Source: Chloroflexia bacterium
GTDB lineage: Bacteria; Chloroflexota; Chloroflexia; Thermomicrobiales; JALYUS01
Reading direction: 5' to 3'
NCBI GenBank assembly: GCA_025924435.1
Contig: JAICIL010000075.1
Coordinates: forward strand, 1 to 15,548
DNA length: 15,548 nucleotides
In this document: one piece after another, positions 6,580 through 13,308 of the stretch
Position numbering within the stretch: the stretch's first letter is position 1
Layout: each line of letters begins with the position of its first letter
The notes under the pieces: generated by a model
Told to the model about the DNA's origin: nothing
Seen by the model: only the letters and a program-made list of their open reading frames with translations
The model's database searches: none
Translations under genes and position numbers: made by a program

Positions 6580-7275
6580 ATGCCGTCATCCGCGCAGCGG
6601 CGGCGGCGCGCCGCCAATCGCGCCCGCACCAGCCTGCCCCGGCGCAGGAGCCTGACATCTCGCCAGCGGCTCGCCAACCGGGGGCTTGTCGTGCTCGGCA
6701 TCGTGATCTCGCTGGCGCTCGTCATTACCCTCGTCGCGACGTTCACCAGCACGAGCACGGGCACACCCGCGCCGACCACGCCATCGCAAACGGACCCGAA
6801 CCAGCTGATCGCCCGCGCCACCGCGAACCCGGCCGACAGCGACACGGCGGGCGCCCTGGCCGATTACTACTATCAAACGGGCCAGTATCAGCAGGCGCTT
6901 GTGCTCTATCAACGCTACTTATTGTTGAAACCCGACGACGCGCACGCCCATGTGAGCGTCGGCGTCTTGCTCCTCAACAGCGGCGATGTGCCGGGCGCGC
7001 AGAGCCAGTTCATGCAGGCAATCGCCCTCAAACCGGCGGCGGACACGGCGGCGCAGGCGCACCTTGGCCTCGGCAATGCCTACACCGCGCTGAAGCCGCC
7101 GCGCCTTCCCGACGCACTGAATGAATATAAACAGGCGTCCGACCTCGACCCGGCCGGTACCGCCGGTGACGAAGCGCGGGGCCGCCTGATCGCCCTCCAG
7201 CAGCAGTTGGGCATCGGCACGGTCACGGTTATCGCGCCGACGATTGCGCCCGTCGGCCCGACCGGGACGCCGTAA
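6580..7275 (+). CDS. Membrane-anchored TPR protein
   Basis: The 231-residue protein has a very basic N-terminal segment (1-34, rich in Arg), one membrane helix at 35-57, and a Thr/Ser/Pro linker (58-72). Three tetratricopeptide-like repeats follow at about 88-120, 122-152 and 157-191, marked by the YYQTGQYQQAL...LKPDD and LLNSGDVPGA...ALKPA patterns. The last 20 residues are Val/Pro/Thr-rich. By topology the TPR part most likely faces outward, as in CcmH/NrfG-like and envelope scaffold proteins. It starts four bases after the CxxC gene, and the following glycosyltransferase begins directly after its stop. A role as a protein-protein scaffold for the locus is inference. An in-frame ATG at 6544 inside the previous gene is less likely than 6580. 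Confidence 0.82.
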   Translation: MPSSAQRRRRAANRARTSLPRRRSLTSRQRLANRGLVVLGIVISLALVITLVATFTSTSTGTPAPTTPSQTDPNQLIARATANPADSDTAGALADYYYQTGQYQQALVLYQRYLLLKPDDAHAHVSVGVLLLNSGDVPGAQSQFMQAIALKPAADTAAQAHLGLGNAYTALKPPRLPDALNEYKQASDLDPAGTAGDEARGRLIALQQQLGIGTVTVIAPTIAPVGPTGTP

Positions 7276-8562
7276 GTGGGCCGACCACCGCGGCGACTGC
7301 TCCACATCGTCCAACGCTACGCGCCGTACGAGGGCGGCTCGGAGAATTACATCCGCGAACTCTCCGAGCGGTTCGCGGCGGCGGGCGACGCAGTGACGGT
7401 CGCCACGACCGACGCCTGGGATCTGGAGTATTTCTGGAATCCGCGCGCCCGCCGCGTGGATGCGCCGCCGGAAGAAGTGTTGAACGGCGTCCGCATCCTG
7501 CGCTTCCCGGTGCGCCTCTACCCGGCCTCGCCGCTGGGCTACCGCGCCCTCCGCCGCGCGATGGCGGAACTGAGCCGCCTGCCGCCGCTGCCGGGCCGCG
7601 ATGCACTGCTGCGTCGCGGCGGCCATTTCGCCCCGTGGGCGCCCGCGCTCCATCGGTGGGTCGGCAATCATGCGGCGGAATTCGACCTCGTCCACGCGGC
7701 GAACATCTCCATCGAATCCACCGTTTTCGCCGGTGCGTCCGCCGCGCGGCGGGCGGGGATTCCGTTCGTCGCCACACCGTTCGTGCATCTCGGCGTCCCC
7801 GGCGATCGCGGCGTCGTCCGGTACTACTCGATGCCCCATCAACTCCGGCTGCTGCGGGACGCGGACGCGACAATCGTGCAGACCGACCAGGAGGGCGCAT
7901 TCCTCGCCGCGCGGGACGTCCCGGCGGCGCGGCTGCACCGGATCGGCGTCGGCGTCCATCCGGGCGAGGTCACGGGCGGCGACGCGGCGCGGGCGAAACA
8001 GATATTCGACCTGCGCGGCCCCGTCGTCTACTTCAGCGGCACGGCGGCGGCCGACAAGGGAACGTATGACCTCGTCGCGGCGATGCGCCTCCTCTGGGCC
8101 GAGGGGCGGGAGGCGACGCTCGTCCTCACCGGGCCGATGCTCTCGCGGGCGCGCGCATTCTTCGCGCATTTGCCGCCCCAGGAAGCGGCGCGCATCCGCC
8201 TGCTCGGCTTCGTGGAGAAGACGACGCAGGCGGACGTCCTCGCGGCGGCGGACGTGCTCGCGCTGCCCTCCCGAACCGACTCATTCGGGATCGTTTTCCT
8301 CGACGCGTGGGCGAACGGTACGCCGGTGATCGGCGCGGATGCGGGCGGCATCCCCGGTGTTATCAGCGACGGCGTGGACGGATTGCTCGTCCCCTTCGGC
8401 GATGTCCCCGCGCTCGCGGCGGCAATCCGACGGTTGCTGGATGACCCGGCCCTCGCACATCGCATGGGAGCGGCGGGGCGGCAGAAGGTCCTCGCGCGGT
8501 ACACATGGGAGCGCATCGTCGCGCAGGTTGACGACCTGTACGCGGAAGTACTTGGGCAATAG
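7276..8562 (+). CDS. GT4-family glycosyltransferase (first of three)
   Basis: The product is a GT-B fold, retaining glycosyltransferase of family 4, using a nucleotide-sugar donor in the cytoplasm. The 428-residue length is typical. The N-terminal domain opens with [22 protein letters not shown], the acceptor-side glycine loop. The C-terminal domain has [36 protein letters not shown] and the donor-site run [22 protein letters not shown] followed by [16 protein letters not shown]. The usual E-x7-E donor motif is D335-x7-D343 here, an unusual double replacement. The start is GTG at 7276, directly after the TPR gene's TAA, so coupling is likely. Acceptor and sugar cannot be told from the sequence. 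Confidence 0.93.
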   Translation: MGRPPRRLLHIVQRYAPYEGGSENYIRELSERFAAAGDAVTVATTDAWDLEYFWNPRARRVDAPPEEVLNGVRILRFPVRLYPASPLGYRALRRAMAELSRLPPLPGRDALLRRGGHFAPWAPALHRWVGNHAAEFDLVHAANISIESTVFAGASAARRAGIPFVATPFVHLGVPGDRGVVRYYSMPHQLRLLRDADATIVQTDQEGAFLAARDVPAARLHRIGVGVHPGEVTGGDAARAKQIFDLRGPVVYFSGTAAADKGTYDLVAAMRLLWAEGREATLVLTGPMLSRARAFFAHLPPQEAARIRLLGFVEKTTQADVLAAADVLALPSRTDSFGIVFLDAWANGTPVIGADAGGIPGVISDGVDGLLVPFGDVPALAAAIRRLLDDPALAHRMGAAGRQKVLARYTWERIVAQVDDLYAEVLGQ

Positions 8563-8565
8563 GAT

Positions 8566-8604
8566 ATGCGCGTCGTATTCGCACGCGCAGGAGTATGGGT
8601 ATGA
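8566..8604 (+). other. 12-codon mini-ORF with ATGA overlap to the zinc-finger gene
   Basis: ATG at 8566 opens a 12-residue frame reading [12 protein letters not shown] and ending in TGA at 8602-8604, which overlaps the zinc-finger ATG at 8601 in the coupling form ATGA. The peptide resembles the first beta-strand of a GT-B glycosyltransferase and could be a remnant of one. It could equally be a leader mini-cistron or chance. AGGA only two bases before the ATG is a poor ribosome site. Confidence 0.25.
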
Positions 8605-9086
8605 TTAACTGCGAAGAAAACAGTGAAAAGTCCACGACCCCAAAACGCGACGTGCGAAGCGGGGGCGGCGCGGATTGGCGGGTTCGCTGTTCATTCTGCG
8701 GCAAGGGCAGTGATGAGGTGAAGCAGCTGATTTCGGGACTGAGCGGAGTGTGCATTTGCAATGAATGTGTCAACCTCTGTCAAGAAATCATTACAGAAGG
8801 GCAATTGGAAGCCACGGGAGGGCCTCTATGGGAACCTCACCCGGACCGGACGGTTGCCGACTTGATGCAGGATGAGCGGTTCATCATCATGGCGGCGAAA
8901 CGCAATCTCATCTTTCAAGTCGGGATGGACAAGCGGATCAAGGTGTTTCAAGAACTCGATGGCCGCAATTATCTTTTCGGCGTGGGTCGTCATGGCCGGA
9001 ATATCGTGTACCGCGTCGTTGATGACGATGAATTGCGTGAACTGGATCGGACACTTTCCGGGGAGGCAGATGAAGAACGAGTTTGA
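8601..9086 (+). CDS. Stand-alone ClpX-type C4 zinc-finger protein without AAA+ domain
   Basis: Residues 29-64 of this 161-residue protein closely copy the N-terminal zinc-binding domain of the ClpX unfoldase: CSFCGK with Cys30 and Cys33, then the helix [10 protein letters not shown], then [14 protein letters not shown] with Cys53 and Cys56. The AAA+ ATPase body of ClpX is absent. Residues 65-161 form a different domain, with short beta-like strands (LIFQVGM, IKVFQEL, NYLFGVG, IVYRVV) and an acidic tail, which I do not recognise. In ClpX the finger dimerises and binds adaptors or substrates, so an adaptor or decoy role is possible but unproven. I prefer ATG 8601 over 8595 because AGGAG ends seven bases before it. 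Its GC content is far below its neighbours: 27, 30 and 32 of 60 in three lines counted, against 42 of 60 next door. This suggests horizontal origin. Confidence 0.85.
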   Translation: MINCEENSEKSTTPKRDVRSGGGADWRVRCSFCGKGSDEVKQLISGLSGVCICNECVNLCQEIITEGQLEATGGPLWEPHPDRTVADLMQDERFIIMAAKRNLIFQVGMDKRIKVFQELDGRNYLFGVGRHGRNIVYRVVDDDELRELDRTLSGEADEERV

Positions 9087-9555
9087 CATGGAGCAGAGCG
9101 ATGTCGCGGCGACGATTGCCTCGTTGCGCGCCCAGGCCGTCGCGCGGGGCAAAGCGATGGGCCTGACGGAGCAGGCGGCGCTCGATGATCCGCTGCGGCA
9201 GGCGGCGGATCTGGCGCACATCTCGGCGCACTTCCCGATCATGTGGCGCATTCCTGTTGTCGGGCGCATGCTCTCGCTCGCCCGGCGCACGATGCGCATC
9301 GGGTTGCGCTGGTATATCAACCCGATTGTGGACCAGATCAACGACTTCAACGAGGCGACGATCACCGCCCTGAACACGATCGCCGCACGCCAGGAAGCGC
9401 TCGCCGCGCGCCTTGCCGCGCTGGAACTGGGGGACGGGCCCACTCCCCCAACCCCCTTCCCCACCGGGGAAGGGGGAGCAACTGATAATAGCGTCGGGCC
9501 ATCTCCCCTCTCCCGCATGGCGGGGGAGGGACAGGGGGTGGGGGCCGCGTCGTGA
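9070..9555 (+). CDS. Small helical hypothetical protein with repeat-encoded C-terminal tail
   Basis: I do not recognise a named family. The 161-residue product is helical: a first helix with [20 protein letters not shown], a basic amphipathic hydrophobic stretch ([22 protein letters not shown]) that may lie on the membrane, and a coiled-coil-like run [22 protein letters not shown]. Small proteins of this look occur beside glycosyltransferase and methyltransferase genes, so a role in the glycan machinery is plausible inference. The last 40 or so residues (Gly/Pro/Ser-rich) are translated from the two palindromic repeats at 9452-9530. The ATG at 9070 has GGGGAGG at unusually short spacing and overlaps the zinc-finger gene by 17 bases; the ATG at 9088 is an alternative. 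Its stop overlaps the next gene's GTG start. Confidence 0.65.
   Translation: MKNEFDMEQSDVAATIASLRAQAVARGKAMGLTEQAALDDPLRQAADLAHISAHFPIMWRIPVVGRMLSLARRTMRIGLRWYINPIVDQINDFNEATITALNTIAARQEALAARLAALELGDGPTPPTPFPTGEGGATDNSVGPSPLSRMAGEGQGVGAAS
9452..9476. repeat. Perfect palindromic repeat, C/G-rich, copy 1
   Basis: CCCCCTTCCCC (9452-9462) is followed after three bases (ACC) by its exact reverse complement (9466-9476). It looks like an interspersed palindromic element. It lies in frame inside the hypothetical gene and is preceded by GGGCCCACTCCCC, which recurs in near-identical form before copy 2. Confidence 0.85.
9506..9530. repeat. Palindromic repeat, C/G-rich, copy 2
   Basis: CCCTCTCCCGC (9506-9516) pairs with GCGGGGGAGGG (9520-9530) with one T-G wobble and the loop ATG. 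Together with copy 1 and the outer G-runs up to about 9546 it forms a nested inverted repeat. The G-rich right arm sits just before the GTG start at 9552 of the next glycosyltransferase and could serve as its ribosome-binding region. Confidence 0.8.
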
Positions 9556-10583
9556 ATATCGTCATCGCGGCGACGCAGGTGCCCTTCGTGCGCGGCGGCG
9601 CGGAAGTGCTCGTTGACGGGCTTGCGGGCGCGCTCGAAGGGGCGGGGCACCGCGTCGCGGTCGTCGCGCTGCCCTTCCGGTGGTACCCGCCCGTGGCGAT
9701 TCCGGCGCACGCGCTCGCCTGGCGGCTGCTCGATCTGACCGAGGCGAACGGCGTGCCGGTTGATCGCGTGATCTGCACGAAGTTCCCGACGTGGGCGGTG
9801 CGGCACCCGCACAAGATCGCCTGGGTCGTCCACCAGCACCGGCAGGCGTACGACTGGTACGGCACGCCGCTCTCCGACTTCGCCAACACGCCGGACGACC
9901 GCCGCGTGCGCGACAGCGTGCGCACGATTGACGCGCGCGGCCTCGGCGAATGCGAACGGGTCTACGGGATTTCGCGCAATGTCGTCGCCCGTCTGTCTCG
10001 TTTCAATGGCATCGGGGGGGCGGCGCTCTACCCGCCGACGACCTTGCCGGGCCTCGCGCCGGGCGGTGGGGACGGCGGCTTCCTGCTCTCGGTCGCGCGG
10101 CTCGATGCGGCGAAGCGGCTCGACCTTGTGTTGCGCGCCGTGGCGTCGTGCGAGGAAAATGTCGAGTTGCGCCTCATACCGGACGGCCCGGAGCGGGGGC
10201 GGTTGGAACGGCTCGCGGCGTCGCTCGGCATCGCCGAGCGTGTCCGGTTTCTCGGACGAGTGTCGGATGCCGAGGTCGTGGACCTCTACCGGACGTGCCG
10301 CGCCGTCGTCTACGCGCCGGTGGACGAGGATTACGGGTACGCGGCGGTCGAGGCGTTGATGGCGGGGAAGCCCGTCCTCACCGCGAGCGACAGCGGCGGC
10401 GTGCTGGAGTTCGTGCGGGACGGCGTGAATGGCGCGGTCGCCCCGCCCGACGCGGACGCGCTCGCCCGCGTGCTCGATGCGTGGTGGCGCGCCCCGGCGG
10501 ATGCGGCGCGGCTTGGCATGGCAGGCCCGAAAGCGGTCGCGAGCATCAACTGGGAGACGGTCGTGCGGGAGTTGACACGATGA
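9552..10583 (+). CDS. GT4-family glycosyltransferase (second of three)
   Basis: A 343-residue GT-B, family 4 enzyme. The N-terminus reads [28 protein letters not shown] in two parts: a strand, then the glycine loop GGAEVLVDGL. It is followed by VICTKFPTWAVRHPHKIAWVVHQH, a segment typical of a subgroup of bacterial surface-glycan transferases. In the C-terminal domain, LLSVARLDAAKRLDLVL, RLIPDGPERGRLE and VRFLGRVSDAEVVDLY precede an intact donor motif E259-x7-E267 in DEDYGYAAVEALMAGKPVL. The start is GTG at 9552, sharing GTGA with the stop of the upstream gene, and its stop shares ATGA with the next gene. This gives a strictly coupled chain. Donor sugar and acceptor are unknown. Confidence 0.93.
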   Translation: MNIVIAATQVPFVRGGAEVLVDGLAGALEGAGHRVAVVALPFRWYPPVAIPAHALAWRLLDLTEANGVPVDRVICTKFPTWAVRHPHKIAWVVHQHRQAYDWYGTPLSDFANTPDDRRVRDSVRTIDARGLGECERVYGISRNVVARLSRFNGIGGAALYPPTTLPGLAPGGGDGGFLLSVARLDAAKRLDLVLRAVASCEENVELRLIPDGPERGRLERLAASLGIAERVRFLGRVSDAEVVDLYRTCRAVVYAPVDEDYGYAAVEALMAGKPVLTASDSGGVLEFVRDGVNGAVAPPDADALARVLDAWWRAPADAARLGMAGPKAVASINWETVVRELTR

Positions 10584-12037
10584 GCGGGCGGGCGACGCGC
10601 GTCGCGTACTTCACGCCCTTGCAGCCCGTGGAATCGGGCATCTCGCAGTACAGCGAGGACCTCATCCCCTGGCTGGCGACCGCGCTCGATCTCACCGTCG
10701 TCGTGGATAACTACGCGCCGACTTTCGCATCCGCGCTGGCGCCGGCGCGCGTCGTCGCCGCGCGCCGCTTCGACCGCCGCGCATATGACGCCGTCATATT
10801 GCACATGGGCAACAGCCCGGCGCACAATTACATGGCGCCGCTCGCGCTCGACCGGCCGGATGTGCTCGTGCTGCACGATATTGTGCTGCATCATCTGATG
10901 GTCTGGCGCGCGGTGCAGCGGCGGGGCGGGCGCGACGCCTACCGGCGGGAGATGCGCGCGCGGTACGGCGAGCGCGGCGAGGCGGTCGCGGGGCACGTCC
11001 TGCGCGGGCAGAACCCGGCGGCGATGTTCGAGTTTCCGCTCAACGAGGATTTCATCCGCGCGGCGCGGTGCGTCGTGACGCACAGCCCGTCGTCGTCCGC
11101 ATGGGTGCGGCGGCTCGTGCCGGGGGCGCGCACGCACGTCGTGCCGATGGGCGTGCCGATCGTCGCGCCGGTGGATCGGCGCTTGGCGCGCGTGCGCCTC
11201 GGCATCGGCCCGGAGACCTTCGTCATCCTGTCGCTGGGGCGGGTGAACCCGTTCAAGCGCATCCCGGCGGTCTTCCGCGCCGTGCGCCGCCTCGCCGACG
11301 AGGTGCCCGATCTCGCGCTCGTCATCGTCGGCGGCGACTCGCCGAACTACGACGTGCCCCGCCTCGCGCGGTTCGCGGGGATCGAGCGGTACGTCCGCCG
11401 CCTCGGCTACGTGGCGGACGACCAATTGCCCGACCTGTTCGCCGCGTCGGACGTCTGCATCAACCTCCGCTACCCGACCGCCGGTGAAACGTCGGCGGCG
11501 GTGCTGCGGCTGATGGGCGCCGGGCTGCCGACCGTCGTCACCGACACCGGCGCATTCGCCGATCTGCCGGACGACGCCGTGCTGAAAGTGCCGCCGGACG
11601 CCTTCGAGGGCGAAACGCTCGTCGCCTTCCTGCGCGCGCTCGCGACCGACCCGCCCTTCCGGCGCGCGGTCGGCGCGAATGCGCGCGACTTTGTTCTGCG
11701 CGAGCACACGATGCGGCGCGCCGCCGAAGGGTATCTCGACGTGCTGCGGGAGGTGACGGGCCGACCGCTCGGCCACGATCTCATCCGCGAGCCGCCGCGA
11801 CCGCACCCCGATTCACCGCCTGTTCTCACCGGGAACGAGGGAGACAGCGCGCATCTGCCCGACCCCGCGCCGCCTGCCGTGGAAGCAGACCCACTCCTCA
11901 CGCCAATCGCGGAAGCGTTGGGCGACCTCGGTCTCTCGGACGACGCCGCAGTGATCGAACAAGCGGCGCGTGCCCTCGCGGACATTCGCCTCGGCGTGCG
12001 GAGGGGCGAGAAGTCGCCCCGACCCCGTAGCGATTAA
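10580..12037 (+). CDS. GT4-family glycosyltransferase (third of three) with long low-complexity C-terminal tail
   Basis: This 485-residue enzyme has a GT-B fold: YFTPLQPVESGISQYSEDL at the N-terminus, LVLHDIVLHHLM near residues 96-107, and LSLGRVNPFKRIPAVFRAV with Arg221 and Lys226 in the phosphate-binding site. The donor region is YPTAGETSAAVLRLMGAG with Glu303; the second Glu of E-x7-E is absent, a recurrent form in this subgroup. Catalytic homology ends near residue 400. The remaining 85 or so residues are Pro/Asp/Arg-rich, then a helix-like Ala/Leu stretch, then a tail encoded partly by a GC hairpin. The start ATG overlaps the previous stop as ATGA. Its TAA overlaps the stop of the convergent propeller gene. 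Confidence 0.9.
   Translation: MSGRATRVAYFTPLQPVESGISQYSEDLIPWLATALDLTVVVDNYAPTFASALAPARVVAARRFDRRAYDAVILHMGNSPAHNYMAPLALDRPDVLVLHDIVLHHLMVWRAVQRRGGRDAYRREMRARYGERGEAVAGHVLRGQNPAAMFEFPLNEDFIRAARCVVTHSPSSSAWVRRLVPGARTHVVPMGVPIVAPVDRRLARVRLGIGPETFVILSLGRVNPFKRIPAVFRAVRRLADEVPDLALVIVGGDSPNYDVPRLARFAGIERYVRRLGYVADDQLPDLFAASDVCINLRYPTAGETSAAVLRLMGAGLPTVVTDTGAFADLPDDAVLKVPPDAFEGETLVAFLRALATDPPFRRAVGANARDFVLREHTMRRAAEGYLDVLREVTGRPLGHDLIREPPRPHPDSPPVLTGNEGDSAHLPDPAPPAVEADPLLTPIAEALGDLGLSDDAAVIEQAARALADIRLGVRRGEKSPRPRSD
12003..12020. repeat. Short GC hairpin at the 3' end of the third glycosyltransferase gene
   Basis: GGGGCGA (12003-12009) and TCGCCCC (12014-12020) form a perfect 7-bp stem with loop GAAG, 15 bases before the stop codon. 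No T-run follows, so it is not a classical terminator. It may protect the mRNA 3' end or be another interspersed palindrome that has entered the coding sequence. Confidence 0.6.
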
Positions 12038-13074
12038 TCATCGGGTTCGGTCACAACGAACGCGTTGACGTGGCGGGAGCGGTTGGCATCGGGCCAGGGG
12101 ATGGGGAGCGGCGACCATGAGCGCCCCGCGTCCGCCGAGCGGTAGACGCCCGTATTGGCGGCGGCGTAGAAGACACCCGGTTCGGCGGCGTTCGTCGCGA
12201 GGACCGCCGCGAGCATCCCCCGTCCGGACGGGAGGCCGTCGCCGCTCTCGCGCCAACCGTCGCCGGAGCGTCGGTAGACGAACGACTCGGCGGCGGACGG
12301 ATTGTGCGCCTGGTTCGGGCTGCTCGCGGCGGAGACGATCACTGTGTCAGGATCGGCGGGGTCCACCGCCGCGCCCCACAGATAGTGTTGCCGCAAGCCC
12401 TCGCCGTGCCGCCGCCACGACGCGCCCGCGTCGCGGCTCTCGGCGTAGCCCGCGCCCGGCCGCATGAAACCGTCCCCGGCGGCGGCATAGAACCGGCCCG
12501 GCGCGTTCGGGTGGACGAGGAGCGTGTGCGTGTCCCACGGGCCGCTCGGCACGCGGTCCGTCCACGTCTCGCCCGCGTCCGTGCTGCGGACGAGTGCGCC
12601 CGCCTCGATGCAGAGCGCGAGCACGCCCGGCTCGCGCGGGTCGAGCGCGATGCAGCGGATGTGGCTGGTGTACGGGCGCGGCGGGAAGCTCCAGGTCGGC
12701 GCGGACGGCAGCGCGCGGAGGGCGGCGCACTCCCGCCATGTCGCCCCGCCATCGGTCGAGCGGAAGAGCGCGCTCGGCTCCGTGCCCGCGTAGACGACGC
12801 CCGCATCACCGAATCGTTCGAGAGCGCTGACGGCGATGGACATCACCTGCGGGTGCGCGATCCCCGCGCCGACCGGCTGCCACATGCCGCCCGCGTCGTC
12901 GCTGCGCCAGAGGCCCTGCCCGAACGTGCCGCAGTACATGATCGCCGGGCGGAGGGGATCTACGGCGAGCGCCTGCACGTCATTCCCTTGCAGGTGTTCG
13001 ACCGCATGCCAATCGCCGTTCCGCCTCTGCGCGACGATCAGGCCGCTACTCGTCGCGACTGCTATCCGCGTCAT
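12034..13074 (-). CDS. Asp-box (BNR/VPS10-like) beta-propeller protein
   Basis: The 346-residue protein is built of propeller blades carrying Asp-box motifs (S-x-D-x-G-x-x-W): 58-65, 106-113, 164-171, 213-220 and 313-320, with a degenerate one near 270-274. Six blades are implied. Between them are LAVDPLRPAIMYCGT-type strands, as in WD40/YVTN/BNR-repeat and sialidase-like proteins called photosystem-stability-factor-like or sortilin-like. No signal peptide is seen from the chosen start, so it may stay inside the cell, unlike most relatives. A catalytic sialidase centre is not evident. The ATG at 13074 has a perfect AAGGAGG five bases away; the frame runs open to 13206, but that extension reads through a palindromic repeat and is rejected. 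It is the only minus-strand gene in the right part, convergent with the third glycosyltransferase gene. Confidence 0.85.
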   Translation of the reverse strand: MTRIAVATSSGLIVAQRRNGDWHAVEHLQGNDVQALAVDPLRPAIMYCGTFGQGLWRSDDAGGMWQPVGAGIAHPQVMSIAVSALERFGDAGVVYAGTEPSALFRSTDGGATWRECAALRALPSAPTWSFPPRPYTSHIRCIALDPREPGVLALCIEAGALVRSTDAGETWTDRVPSGPWDTHTLLVHPNAPGRFYAAAGDGFMRPGAGYAESRDAGASWRRHGEGLRQHYLWGAAVDPADPDTVIVSAASSPNQAHNPSAAESFVYRRSGDGWRESGDGLPSGRGMLAAVLATNAAEPGVFYAAANTGVYRSADAGRSWSPLPIPWPDANRSRHVNAFVVTEPDD

Positions 13075-13128
13075 TATCGCCTCCTTCGTATGCGGTATCG
13101 GTGGAAGAGAAGGGATGGACGGCACGCT

Positions 13129-13148
13129 CACAGGCTGGAAAGCCTGTG
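13129..13148. repeat. Palindromic interspersed repeat, 8-bp stem
   Basis: CACAGGCT (13129-13136) and AGCCTGTG (13141-13148) are perfect reverse complements around the loop GGAA. Read on the minus strand it encodes the peptide AQAFQPV, which I recall as a recurrent spurious N-terminal extension in annotations of repeat-rich genomes. It lies upstream of the propeller gene's true ribosome site. Confidence 0.75.
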
Positions 13149-13214
13149 CTACCGATACCTCGGCTCCCGCGTGCGCTCGTGCACGCACGATGACAGTATC
13201 CACCATCTATCGAA

Positions 13215-13243
13215 CCGACGCACGAACGTGGGTAGTGTACAAT
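13215..13243 (+). promoter_or_regulatory. Possible promoter for the GT2-flippase operon
   Basis: TACAAT (13238-13243) is a good -10 hexamer. Seventeen bases upstream CCGACG (13215-13220) matches only the central GAC of the -35 consensus. Transcription would begin near 13250, about 60 bases before the GT2 start codon. Confidence 0.4.
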
Positions 13244-13308
13244 GCGGCGGACGCGCAACCGCCGATGCGGGTGTACGTTCAATTGCATGAAGGTACCGTG
13301 GGGATGGG

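Larger units (their letters stand above)
13087..13308. other. Divergent intergenic region between propeller and GT2 genes
   Basis: About 220 bases without a convincing gene. It contains the CACAGGCT palindrome (13129-13148), a weaker inverted pair GTGCG/CGCAC (13171-13175 with 13184-13188) and the predicted rightward promoter at 13215-13243. No clear leftward promoter for the propeller gene was found. Confidence 0.6.

Noticed and set aside
6919..8169. 416-codon minus-strand frame over the TPR and first GT4 genes
   Set aside because: No domain, shadow composition, and it crosses two well-supported plus-strand genes.
8601..9086. Zinc-finger gene as a truncated clpX pseudogene
   Set aside because: The frame continues cleanly for about 95 codons after the finger into a different, codon-like domain with its own stop, and no ClpX AAA+ remnants are seen.
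10331..11806. 491-codon minus-strand frame opposite the second and third GT4 genes
   Set aside because: Arg/His-rich shadow frame. The plus strand has recognised enzymes with coupled starts.
12003..12020. GC hairpin as an intrinsic terminator of the GT4 operon
   Set aside because: It lies before the stop codon and no T-run follows.
13075..13206. 44-residue N-terminal extension of the propeller protein
   Set aside because: It reads through the CACAGGCT palindrome, whereas ATG 13074 has a perfect AAGGAGG site.
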